Shown in pieces: positions 24,645 to 33,495 of a stretch of 64,000 nucleotides of DNA. The DNA is from JBGPLJ01 sp963826145. GTDB lineage: Bacteria; Pseudomonadota; Gammaproteobacteria; Steroidobacterales; Steroidobacteraceae. The notes under the pieces were generated by a model that saw only the letters and a list, made by a program, of their open reading frames with translations, did not search any database and was not told where the DNA came from. Positions within the stretch are counted from its first letter, which is position 1. Each line of letters opens with the position of its first letter. The translations under genes were made by a program, and so were the position numbers. The stretch lies in NCBI GenBank assembly GCA_963826145.1, contig CAWGVW010000001.1, positions 1,178,001 to 1,242,000 on the forward strand. The letters run 5' to 3'.

Positions 24645-25949
24645 ATGGTGGCTCGAGCCCGACGTTCCGGACAGCCCGCCGCGCTCGAGCCCATCGAGCG
24701 GGCGAGCCGTGATGAACTCTCGGCGCTGCAGCTATCGAGGCTTCGACGGACGCTCGAGCACGTGTACGGGAACTCACCGCACTACCGGCGCACGTTCGAC
24801 GAAGCGGGCGTCGGCCCGCAGGATCTGCGCTCCCTCGAAGATCTCGCGAAGTTTCCGTTCACGACGAAGGACGACCTGCGTAACAACTATCCCTTCGGGA
24901 TGTTCGCGGTGCCGCGCGAGCAGGTCGTGCGTATCCATGCCTCGAGCGGCACGACGGGCAAACCGACCGTCGTCGGGTACACGAGCGCTGACATCGATAC
25001 CTGGGCCGGGCTCGTGGCGCGTTCAATTCGCGCCGCAGGCGGCCGTCCCGGAGACATCGTGCACGTGGCGTACGGCTACGGCCTCTTCACCGGCGGGCTT
25101 GGCGCGCACTACGGCGCCGAGCGCCTCGGCTGCACCGTCGTTCCCATGTCGGGAGGCCAGACGGAAAAGCAGGTGCAGCTCATCAACGATTTCAAGCCAC
25201 ACGTCATCATGGTGACGCCGTCCTATCTCCTCAATATTGCCGAGGAGTTCGAGAAGCAGGGTCTGGATCCGCGCGCGAGTTCGCTCGAGATTGCGATCCT
25301 CGGCGCCGAGCCCTGGACGGAGGCGATGCGCGCGCAAATCGAAGAGCGTCTCGACCTCGACGCGGTCGATATCTACGGCCTGTCGGAAATCATGGGCCCG
25401 GGCGTCGCGAACGAGTGTGTCGAGACGAAAGACGGTCCGGTCATCTGGGAAGATCACTTCTATCCGGAAATCATCGATCCCGCGACTGGGCGAGTGCTCC
25501 CCGACAGCGAGCCGGGCGAGCTTGTATTCACATCTCTTACGAAGCAGGCGCTACCCATGATCCGCTACCGCACTCGCGACCTGACGCGCCTTCTGCCGCC
25601 TACGGCGCGCTCGATGCGGCGCATGGCGAAGATCACCGGGCGAACAGACGACATGCTGATCATCCGCGGCGTGAACGTGTTCCCGACCCAGATCGAGGAG
25701 CTGGTGCTGAAGCAGGTGGGGCTCGCTCCGCACTTCCGGCTGGAAGTTTCCCGGGTGGGCTCGCTCGACCGGCTGCTGATCATGGTCGAGCGGACCGCAG
25801 AGGGCGCTCCGGAGGATTGCGCTGCGCGCCTCACCCACAAGATCAAGTCCTATGTCGGCGTCAGTGCCGAGGTCATCATCGGCGAGCCGGGAAGCGTCGA
25901 GCGCTCGATCGGCAAGGCGAAGCGCGTCATCGATCACCGGCGCTCTTAG
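24645..25949 (+). CDS. paaK: Phenylacetate-CoA ligase
   Basis: This AMP-forming ligase (434 aa) activates phenylacetate to phenylacetyl-CoA, the entry step of the pathway. Adenylation motifs are visible: ASSGTTGKPTVVGYT, DIYGLSEIMGPG and the hinge-region TGRTDDMLIIRGVNVFPTQIE-type block. The C-terminal IGKAKRVIDHR supplies the late lysine. The length and order match PaaK. It is followed 14 nt later by paaZ. Confidence 0.96.
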   Translation: MVARARRSGQPAALEPIERASRDELSALQLSRLRRTLEHVYGNSPHYRRTFDEAGVGPQDLRSLEDLAKFPFTTKDDLRNNYPFGMFAVPREQVVRIHASSGTTGKPTVVGYTSADIDTWAGLVARSIRAAGGRPGDIVHVAYGYGLFTGGLGAHYGAERLGCTVVPMSGGQTEKQVQLINDFKPHVIMVTPSYLLNIAEEFEKQGLDPRASSLEIAILGAEPWTEAMRAQIEERLDLDAVDIYGLSEIMGPGVANECVETKDGPVIWEDHFYPEIIDPATGRVLPDSEPGELVFTSLTKQALPMIRYRTRDLTRLLPPTARSMRRMAKITGRTDDMLIIRGVNVFPTQIEELVLKQVGLAPHFRLEVSRVGSLDRLLIMVERTAEGAPEDCAARLTHKIKSYVGVSAEVIIGEPGSVERSIGKAKRVIDHRRS

Positions 25950-25963
25950 AACTCGGAAGGCCC

Positions 25964-28021
25964 ATGCAGCTTCTAAACTATGTAATGGATCGTTGGCTCG
26001 CCGGAAACGGGGAACAGGCAAGGTTGCGCGATGCGACCACGGGCGAGGTCATCGCCGAGACATCCTCGGGCGGCGTTGACTTCCGGGCCGTACTCGAGCA
26101 CTCGCGACGCGTCGGCGGTCCGAACCTTCGACGGCTGACATTTCATGAGCGCGCGGCGCAACTGAAGGCGCTTGCGAAGTACCTCGGCGAGCGCAAGGAG
26201 GAGCTTTACGCCCTGTCGTATGCGACGGGCGCGACGCGCTCGGATTCCTGGATCGATATCGACGGCGGCATCGGCACGGTCTTCGTGTTCGCGAGCAAGG
26301 GCGTACGGGAACTCCCGAACGGTCGTGTCTATATCGACGGCGGCACCGAGGTCCTTGCGAAATCCGGCGGCTTCGTTGGCCAGCACATCAGCGTGCCGCT
26401 CGAAGGCGCAGCTGTTCATATCAATGCGTTCAACTTTCCGTGCTGGGGCATGCTCGAGAAGTTCGCTCCCGCCTATCTCGCGGGCGTACCTGCGATCGTC
26501 AAGCCCGCGACGGCAACGTCCTATCTCACCGAGCTTCTCGTGCGCATGATCACCGAGTCGGGCATCGTCCCGGCAGGAGCGCTGCAGCTCATCTGCGGCT
26601 CGGCCGGTGACCTCTTCGAGCATCTCGGCTGCCAGGATGTCGTGTCGTTCACGGGATCGGCTGCCACGGCGAGCGCATTGCGCCGGCATCCGATGGTGAT
26701 CACGAATTCCGTCCGTTTCGTGGCGGAAACGGACTCGCTCAATTCCTGCGTGCTCGGTCCCGACGCGGTGGCCGGTACGCAGGAATTCGACCTGTTCGTG
26801 AAAGAGGTCGTGCGCGAGATGACCGTAAAGGCGGGGCAGAAGTGCACTGCGATCCGCAGGGCACTCGTGCCTGCGCAATCCCTCGAGGCGGTGCTGGAGG
26901 CGCTACGCAGCGCGCTCGGCGCCATCGAAGTCGGCGACCCGCGTCAGAAAGAGACGCGCATGGGACCGCTCGTCGGCCTCGGTCAGCGTCGCGAAGTGCG
27001 TGAGCGAATAGCGGAGCTCTCGCAGGAAGCCGAAGTGATCCTGGGTGGGCCGGGCAGGTTCCCTGTGCGGGGGGCCGATGCGGAGCGTGGCGCCTTCGTT
27101 GCGCCCACATTGCTTGCATGCCGAAATCCCGAGCGCGCCCGCGCGATCCACGAGGTCGAAGCCTTCGGACCGGTGTCGACGGTTCTACCGTACGGCTCGC
27201 TCGACGATGCGATCGGTCTCGCACGACTCGGGGCCGGGAGTCTCGTGAGTTCGGTATTCACGGCCGACGATGCGATCGCGGCGCATTTCGCGCTCGGGCT
27301 CGCTCCATACCACGGTCGGGTGCTTGTCGTGAATCGTCACTGCGCGAAGGAATCGACGGGTCACGGTTCGCCGCTTGCGCATCTCGTACATGGCGGTCCG
27401 GGACGCGCGGGCGGTGGCGAGGAGCTCGGCGGCATTCGCGGCGTGCTGCATTACCTGCAGCGAACGGCGATTCAGGGAACGCCGGATGTCATTACAGCGG
27501 TTACAGGACGCTGGACAGCGGGAGCGCGGCAACGGCAATCCGAGCGACACCTCTTCCGCAAGGCGTTTCACGAACTCCTGGTCGGCGACACGATTCAGAC
27601 CGCGGAACGCACCGTGACGCTCGGGGATATCGAGGCGTTTGCCCGACTCTCGGGCGATCATTTCTATGCCCACATGGACGAGGCCGCTGCGCGCCGCAAC
27701 CCGCTCTTCGGTGGTCGCGTCGCCCACGGTTACTTCCTGGTATCGGCGGCTGCGGGCCTCTTCGTCGACCCGCCTTACGGCCCGGTTCTCGCCAACTACG
27801 GCCTTGATCACCTGCGCTTCCTGAAGCCCGTGCGGCCGGGCGACCGTATCAAGGTGCGTTTCACCTGCAAGGAGAAATCGCTCCGCATCGGTGCAGGCTA
27901 CGGTGAAGTCCGCTGGGATACACAAATCACGAATCAGGCCGGGGAGACGGTCGCGCAGTACGACGTGCTCACGATGGTGAGCGAGCACGAGGTGCCGGAC
28001 TGCGTTCCGCCTGCGGTGTAA
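25964..28021 (+). CDS. paaZ: Bifunctional oxepin-CoA hydrolase / 3-oxo-5,6-dehydrosuberyl-CoA semialdehyde dehydrogenase
   Basis: PaaZ (685 aa) opens the oxepin-CoA ring and oxidises the resulting aldehyde. The N-terminal aldehyde dehydrogenase domain has Glu255 (FVAETDSLNS) and Cys294 (KAGQKCTAIRR). The C-terminal MaoC hydratase domain has Asp565 and His570 (LSGDHFYAHMDE). Both active sites are therefore intact. ATG at 25964 with GGAAGG just upstream gives the family N-terminus (MQLLNYVMDRWLAG); longer readings run back through paaK. The downstream acyl-CoA dehydrogenase begins 68 nt later. Confidence 0.96.
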   Translation: MQLLNYVMDRWLAGNGEQARLRDATTGEVIAETSSGGVDFRAVLEHSRRVGGPNLRRLTFHERAAQLKALAKYLGERKEELYALSYATGATRSDSWIDIDGGIGTVFVFASKGVRELPNGRVYIDGGTEVLAKSGGFVGQHISVPLEGAAVHINAFNFPCWGMLEKFAPAYLAGVPAIVKPATATSYLTELLVRMITESGIVPAGALQLICGSAGDLFEHLGCQDVVSFTGSAATASALRRHPMVITNSVRFVAETDSLNSCVLGPDAVAGTQEFDLFVKEVVREMTVKAGQKCTAIRRALVPAQSLEAVLEALRSALGAIEVGDPRQKETRMGPLVGLGQRREVRERIAELSQEAEVILGGPGRFPVRGADAERGAFVAPTLLACRNPERARAIHEVEAFGPVSTVLPYGSLDDAIGLARLGAGSLVSSVFTADDAIAAHFALGLAPYHGRVLVVNRHCAKESTGHGSPLAHLVHGGPGRAGGGEELGGIRGVLHYLQRTAIQGTPDVITAVTGRWTAGARQRQSERHLFRKAFHELLVGDTIQTAERTVTLGDIEAFARLSGDHFYAHMDEAAARRNPLFGGRVAHGYFLVSAAAGLFVDPPYGPVLANYGLDHLRFLKPVRPGDRIKVRFTCKEKSLRIGAGYGEVRWDTQITNQAGETVAQYDVLTMVSEHEVPDCVPPAV

Positions 28022-28089
28022 GCTTGGGCCGGGCCTCCCGGGCCGCGTCCACGACTGCGGCCATGACCGCGACGATGAGAGGATCGGCG

Positions 28090-29871
28090 ATGTACGAATA
28101 CCGCCCGCCGTTGAACGAAATGCGCTTCGTCCTGCACGATCTCCTGAACGTGGAGGCCGAGCTCACCGCCATCGGGCTGAAGGACGTTACGCGCGACATG
28201 TTCGATGGCATTCTCGAAGCCATCGGCGCCTTCGCCACGGAAAAAGTGGTGCCGACGAATGCGCCCGGCGATCGATTCGGTGTGCGCCTGAAGGACGGTC
28301 AGGTGACGACTGCCCCGGGTTTTCGCGAATGCTACCGGCAGCTCGGCGCGGACGGCTGGATCGGCATGAACATCGACGAGCGCTATGGCGGCCAGGGGCT
28401 GCCGTACCTCGCACACATCGGGCTCAACGAAATCCTGCTTTCGGCAAATCTCGCCTGGCGCATGTGCACGGGACTCGCGGAGGGAGCGATGCTTGCAATG
28501 GAGCTGCACGGGAGCGAGGACATCAAGAATCGCTTCATTCCCCGCATCGCAAGCGGCGAGTGGTCGGCGACGATGTGTCTCACGGAGCCGCAGGCCGGCT
28601 CCGACCTCGGGCTCCTGCGCACCCGCGCAGTGCCGCAGCCCGACGGGAGCTACCGCCTCACAGGCAACAAGATCTTCATCAGCTACGGCGATCACGACAT
28701 GGCGGACAACATCCTCCACCTCGTGCTCGCGCGCCTGCCGGATGCGCCGATCGGCAGCCGCGGCATCAGCATGTTTGCCGTCCCGAAGTACCAGACCGGA
28801 ACCGACGGGAAACGTGGAAGTCCGAACGGCGTCGTTTGCACGGCGGTGGAAGAGAAGATGGGCATTCATGGGTCGCCGACCTGCGCGCTCAGTTTCGAGA
28901 ATTCGGTCGGCTGGATCGTCGGGCCGCCGAACAGGGGCCTGCACGCGATGTTCACGATGATGAATCACGCGCGGATCACGGTGGGTGTGCAGGGTCTGGC
29001 GCTCGCCGAATGCGCGCGGCAGGCGAGCGTTGCCTATGCGACCGAGCGGCGGCAGGGCCGTGCACCGACGACGAAGGAAGCGCGAGCCGATCGCGCGGAC
29101 CTCTTGATCGAGCACGCTGACGTACGCCGCATGCTCCTGACGCAGAAGGCGCTGGTCGAGGCCGGCCGGCTCCTGGCCTACTACACCGTCCTGCAGATGG
29201 ATCGCGCGGAGCGCGCTGCCGATCCCGCAGTCCGCAAGGAAGCGGACGAGGAACTCTCGATCCTCACGCCCATCGTCAAGTCCGTGTTGACCGACGCCTC
29301 CATCGAGGTGACCCAGATCGCCGTGCAGATTCATGGCGGGCACGGCTATATCCGCGAGACGGGCGTCGAGCAGCTCTCGCGCGACGCCCGCATTACCTCG
29401 ATCTACGAAGGCACCAACGGCATTCAGGCTTATGACCTCCTGGTGCGCAAGCTCTTGCCGGCGGGCGGCGTGTCCGTCGCGCGGATGGCGGCGAAGATTC
29501 GTGCGGACCACGCGACGCTCGAGCTTGAGGGCGAGCTTGCCCGCTGGCGGGAAATCGCAGCGGAGCAACTGGCGGAATGGGAGCGGCTGACCGCAGAGCT
29601 CGTCGCGGCGAGCCAGTCGGATCCGAATGCCGCGCCAGCCGCGGCCATGGACTACCTGAATTTCGCGGGCTATGTGCTCCTTGCCTGCTGCTGGGTCGAC
29701 CTCGCGGCGCGCGCACGAACGCATGAGGACAGGGAATTCGCGACCGCCAAGCAGGAGACCGCGCGCTTTTACTTCGATCGGCTGCTGCCCCGGACGCTCA
29801 GCCTCGCGGCGGCGATTCGCAGCGGCGCCGCCAGCACGATGACGATCACGGCCGAGCAGATGGCGACCTGA
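28090..29871 (+). CDS. Acyl-CoA dehydrogenase, long DmdC/FadE5-like type
   Basis: This is a 593-aa flavin acyl-CoA dehydrogenase of the long subfamily that includes 3-methylmercaptopropionyl-CoA dehydrogenase-like proteins. It has TMCLTEPQAGSDLGL, KIFISYGDHDMADNI, MGIHGSPTCALSFE and the active-site region ITSIYEGTNGIQAYDL, followed by an extra C-terminal domain. The N-terminal EYRPPLNEMRFVLHDLL is a hallmark of this group. The start at 28090 has GAGAGGA at good spacing. Position behind paaZ suggests cotranscription, but no acyl-CoA dehydrogenase step is needed in the known phenylacetate route, so its substrate is open. It may serve downstream dicarboxylyl-CoA or fatty-acyl breakdown. Confidence 0.87.
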   Translation: MYEYRPPLNEMRFVLHDLLNVEAELTAIGLKDVTRDMFDGILEAIGAFATEKVVPTNAPGDRFGVRLKDGQVTTAPGFRECYRQLGADGWIGMNIDERYGGQGLPYLAHIGLNEILLSANLAWRMCTGLAEGAMLAMELHGSEDIKNRFIPRIASGEWSATMCLTEPQAGSDLGLLRTRAVPQPDGSYRLTGNKIFISYGDHDMADNILHLVLARLPDAPIGSRGISMFAVPKYQTGTDGKRGSPNGVVCTAVEEKMGIHGSPTCALSFENSVGWIVGPPNRGLHAMFTMMNHARITVGVQGLALAECARQASVAYATERRQGRAPTTKEARADRADLLIEHADVRRMLLTQKALVEAGRLLAYYTVLQMDRAERAADPAVRKEADEELSILTPIVKSVLTDASIEVTQIAVQIHGGHGYIRETGVEQLSRDARITSIYEGTNGIQAYDLLVRKLLPAGGVSVARMAAKIRADHATLELEGELARWREIAAEQLAEWERLTAELVAASQSDPNAAPAAAMDYLNFAGYVLLACCWVDLAARARTHEDREFATAKQETARFYFDRLLPRTLSLAAAIRSGAASTMTITAEQMAT

Positions 29872-30072
29872 TCGACGCGGGCGGCCGGCCGATCCTTGCC
29901 CGTGGGTGGCACCCAAAGTTAGAGTTGCCGGTGACTTACCCGCGAGTGCATCACTTCAAGTCGTGGACCGCCTGACGTGGCCGGCCGAACGGTGGGGGCA
30001 TGAGTCTCCCCGCGGCCGCTCATTGCGGTTGCGCGATGATTCAGGGCGAATGATTTCAAGAGAAAGGCTGAG

Positions 30073-32553
30073 ATGACTGCTTCGGATTGGATCGTTCACA
30101 AATTCGGCGGCTCGAGCGTCGCCGACGCGGATTGCTTCCGGCGCGTCGCGGATATCCTCGAGAGTCAGGAGCCAGGGCGTCTCGGCGTCGTGCTGTCGGC
30201 CTGCCGCGGCGTCACCGACATGCTGCTCGGCCTCGTCACTCTCGCCGAGTCGCAGGATGCCTCCTATGTCGCGAAGCTCGCGGATTTGCGGGTCCGCCAC
30301 GTAACTATTGCCGAGGCGCTCCTCGATCGCGAATCCGCGGCAAGGTTTGTCGCGCAGCTCGACGCCGAACTCGGCGATATTGAGGGGATACTGAACAGCG
30401 TGCGTCTCATCCGCGCCGCGGCTGAAAACATCCGCGACCTGATCGCAGGCTTCGGCGAAATCTGGTCAACCCGCCTCTTCAGCGAATTCCTGCGCGAGCG
30501 CGGCAAGCGCCCGGGCGAGGTTCGATGGCTGGATGCCCGACGGGTTGTCGTGGTCGACTGGGGCTCGCTCGGCCCGTCGGTCGACTGGGACGCGTCTCAG
30601 CGAAATTTCGATGCGCTCGTCGAAAGATCCTTTCAGGGCACGCTCATCATCACGGGCTTCATCGCGAGCAACCGGCGGGGTATCCAGACGACTCTCGGGC
30701 GCAACGGCAGCGATTTTTCCGGTTCTATTTTCGGCGCGCTCTGCCACGCGAATGCGATTCACATCTGGACGGACGTCGACGGCGTGTTGAGCGCCGACCC
30801 GCGGCTCGTCCCGGATGCGCAGGTGATCGACTCGCTGTCCTACAACGAGGCGATGGAACTCGCCTATTTCGGCGCCAAAGTGATCCACCCGCAGACGATG
30901 GCGCCCGCGATTTCGCGACGCATTCCGATCTATATCCGCAATACCTTCGCGCCCGGCAAACCCGGAACGCTCATCTGCGCGGAGCCGCATTCGAAGCTCA
31001 AGGTGAAGGGCATCACGAGCATCGACAATATCGCGCTCGTCAATCTCGAAGGTGCCGGCATGATCGGCGTGCCGGGCACGGCGCATCGTCTGTTCGGGGC
31101 GCTCCGCGACGAGCAGATTTCGGTGATACTCATTTCCCAGGGAAGCTCCGAGCATTCCATCTGCTTCGCGATCCCCGAGGCGCAGGCGGCGCGCGCAGAA
31201 GATGTTGTCCGCCGCGCCTTTGACAGTGAATTGCGCCAGGGCCAGATCCAGCGCGTCGAAGTGAGCCGGGGTTCGAGCATCCTCGCGGTCGTCGGCGACG
31301 GCATGGCGGGCGTCCACGGTGTCGCGGCCAAGGTGTTCGGCACGCTTGGCAGCGCCGGCGTCAACGTTCGCGCCATCGCCCAGGGCGCCTCGGAGCGCAA
31401 CATTTCGGTGGTGATCGACGGGCGTGATGCGGCCCGGGCACTGCGAGGCGTGCATGCGGCCTTCTATCTCTCGCCGCACACGATTTCGATCGGAGTCATC
31501 GGACCCGGGACGGTCGGCAGCGTCCTGATCGACCAGATCGCGGGCGAGAGCGAACGCCTGCGACGCGAGTTCAAGCTGGATCTCAGGGTGCGCGGCATCC
31601 TGACGTCGAAGCGCATGTATCTGGCGAGCGGCGCCATCGATCTCGTGAATTGGCGCGAGAGAATGGCTGCTTCCTCGGAGCCCACGGACCTGTCACGGTT
31701 CGTGAACCATCTGCATGCCGCCTGGCTGCCGCACACGGTCATCATTGATTGCACGGCCTCCGCTGAAGTGGCCTCGCATTACCGCGACTGGCTCGCGGCC
31801 GGCATCCATGTCGTGACACCCAACAAGAAAGCGAATTCGGCTCCGCTCAGCTCCTTTCGCGCGGTGCAGGAAGCGAGCCGTGCGACCGGTGCGCATTATC
31901 TTTACGAGGCGACTGTCGGCGCGGGCCTGCCGATCATCACGACCGTACGCGATTTGCGGGAGACGGGCGATCGCATCCGCAGCGTCGAGGGCCTGCTTTC
32001 CGGTACGCTCGCGTATCTTTTCAACGTCTATGACGGCCGCGAACCGTTCTCGAGCATCGTCAAGGCTGCGCGCGCGAAGGGCTATACGGAACCGGATCCG
32101 CGCGATGACCTCTCAGGTCTCGACGTCGCACGCAAACTGATCATCCTCGGCCGGGAGATGGGCCTGCCGCTCGAGATGCAGGACGTCAAGGTGGAGAGTC
32201 TCGTGCCCGCAGCGCTTACCGCATGCAGTATCGAGGAGTTCCTCGAGCGCCTGCCACAATACGATGCCGCGATGCTGAAGCGATTTGAAGCCGCGAAGGC
32301 CAAGGGCAAGCTCCTGCGCTATGTCGGCCGGCTCGACGCCAGCGGCTCCGCCTCAGTCGGACTCGTCGAGCTCGACGCACGCCATTCGTTTGCCAACATC
32401 GCACTGACGGACAACGTCGTGCGGTTCGTAACGGATCGTTATTGCGACAATCCGCTCGTCGTGCAGGGCCCGGGCGCAGGACCTGCAGTCACCGCGGCGG
32501 GCGTCTTCGCGGACCTCCTGCGGGTGAGCGCCTACCTCGGGACCAAGCTCTAG
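30073..32553 (+). CDS. thrA: Bifunctional aspartate kinase / homoserine dehydrogenase
   Basis: ThrA (826 aa) catalyses the first and third steps from aspartate toward threonine. The kinase domain starts with VHKFGGSSVADADCFRR and has GRNGSDFSGSIFGAL. Two ACT-type regulatory segments follow around residues 320-460 (for example NISVVIDGRDAARAL). The homoserine dehydrogenase domain begins near residue 470 with ISIGVIGPGTVGSVL and holds TPNKKANSAPL and the GLLSGTLAYLFN segment. Threonine feedback through the ACT region is expected from the family. AAAGG precedes the ATG. The 201-nt leader (29872-30072) holds a 17-codon open frame at 30000-30053 but no threonine/isoleucine-rich leader peptide. Confidence 0.97.
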   Translation: MTASDWIVHKFGGSSVADADCFRRVADILESQEPGRLGVVLSACRGVTDMLLGLVTLAESQDASYVAKLADLRVRHVTIAEALLDRESAARFVAQLDAELGDIEGILNSVRLIRAAAENIRDLIAGFGEIWSTRLFSEFLRERGKRPGEVRWLDARRVVVVDWGSLGPSVDWDASQRNFDALVERSFQGTLIITGFIASNRRGIQTTLGRNGSDFSGSIFGALCHANAIHIWTDVDGVLSADPRLVPDAQVIDSLSYNEAMELAYFGAKVIHPQTMAPAISRRIPIYIRNTFAPGKPGTLICAEPHSKLKVKGITSIDNIALVNLEGAGMIGVPGTAHRLFGALRDEQISVILISQGSSEHSICFAIPEAQAARAEDVVRRAFDSELRQGQIQRVEVSRGSSILAVVGDGMAGVHGVAAKVFGTLGSAGVNVRAIAQGASERNISVVIDGRDAARALRGVHAAFYLSPHTISIGVIGPGTVGSVLIDQIAGESERLRREFKLDLRVRGILTSKRMYLASGAIDLVNWRERMAASSEPTDLSRFVNHLHAAWLPHTVIIDCTASAEVASHYRDWLAAGIHVVTPNKKANSAPLSSFRAVQEASRATGAHYLYEATVGAGLPIITTVRDLRETGDRIRSVEGLLSGTLAYLFNVYDGREPFSSIVKAARAKGYTEPDPRDDLSGLDVARKLIILGREMGLPLEMQDVKVESLVPAALTACSIEEFLERLPQYDAAMLKRFEAAKAKGKLLRYVGRLDASGSASVGLVELDARHSFANIALTDNVVRFVTDRYCDNPLVVQGPGAGPAVTAAGVFADLLRVSAYLGTKL

Positions 32554-32562
32554 AGGCCCGCA

Positions 32563-33495
32563 GTGGATCAAGTCACGGCCTTCGCGCCGGCCAGCGTTGG
32601 AAATGTCGGAGTCGGATTCGACATCCTCGGCCAGTCGGTCGAAGCGATCGGCGACCGCGTCACACTGCGCAGGAGCCGCCTCCCGGGCGTTCGCATCGAG
32701 CGGATCACCGGAATTGCCGAAAAGCTCCCGCTCGAGGCCGAGCGGAACACCGCGGGGCGGGCGCTCCTCGCGATGCAGGAGGCGCTTGGTCTCGACTTCG
32801 GCTTCGATGTGTCGATCGAGAAGGGCATTCCGCTCGGCTCCGGACTTGGTGGCTCCGCAGCCTCGGCGGTCGGCGCGGTGGTCGCGGCCAACGAATTTCT
32901 CCCATCGAAGCTTGGCAAACTCGAACTCCTCAGGTTCGCGATGCAGGGCGAGGCCGTCGCGAGCGGCTCGGTGCATGTCGACAACATAGCGCCGTCGCTC
33001 TTTGGTGGCCTCGTCCTCACGGTCGGGATCGACAATCCGCGCATCAAGCAGATTCCGGTACCGCCGGACATTCGCTGCGTGCTCGTACATCCCCACATGT
33101 TCCTGTCGACGCGCGAGGCGCGCTCGATCTTGAAGACGACCTGCGAACTGTCGGACGTCATCTGGCAGACTGCGAATCTCGCGGGCTTCATCGCGGGCTG
33201 CTACACGAACGATCTCGCGATGATCCGCGATGCCTTCGAGGACGTGATCATCGAACCGCAGCGTCAGGCGCTCATTCCGGGATTCCAGGCCGTGAAAGCG
33301 GCTGCGTGCGGCGCGGGCGCCCTGGGATGCTCCATTTCCGGTGCGGGTCCAACGGTTTTTGCCTGGTGCGAGTCGCGGGACGCGCCGGCGACTCGTGATG
33401 CAATGGTGCGCGCCTTTGCGGATCACAAGCTCGGCTCGGACCACTGGATTTCTGCTACCTCGCTCGGTGGCGCCAGCATTGTCGACAGCCGATGA
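32563..33495 (+). CDS. thrB: Homoserine kinase
   Basis: This GHMP-superfamily kinase (310 aa) phosphorylates homoserine. It has the N-terminal ASVGNVGVGFDILG, the phosphate-binding loop PLGSGLGGSAASAVGAVVAA and a C-terminal GCSISGAGPTVFAW. The start is GTG, 9 nt after thrA. The stop overlaps the thrC ATG (ATGA), so translation is coupled. The length is typical. Confidence 0.96.
   Translation: MDQVTAFAPASVGNVGVGFDILGQSVEAIGDRVTLRRSRLPGVRIERITGIAEKLPLEAERNTAGRALLAMQEALGLDFGFDVSIEKGIPLGSGLGGSAASAVGAVVAANEFLPSKLGKLELLRFAMQGEAVASGSVHVDNIAPSLFGGLVLTVGIDNPRIKQIPVPPDIRCVLVHPHMFLSTREARSILKTTCELSDVIWQTANLAGFIAGCYTNDLAMIRDAFEDVIIEPQRQALIPGFQAVKAAACGAGALGCSISGAGPTVFAWCESRDAPATRDAMVRAFADHKLGSDHWISATSLGGASIVDSR

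Noticed and set aside
29898..29920. Small hairpin TGGGT-GGC-ACCCA after the acyl-CoA dehydrogenase as a terminator
   Set aside because: The stem is only 5 bp and no T-run follows, so it does not meet the look of an intrinsic terminator.
29872..30072. Possible threonine attenuator upstream of thrA
   Set aside because: A 17-codon frame at 30000-30053 has a purine-rich site ahead of it, but contains no threonine and only one isoleucine, and I see no alternative hairpins ending in a U-run. There is no evidence for classical thr attenuation.
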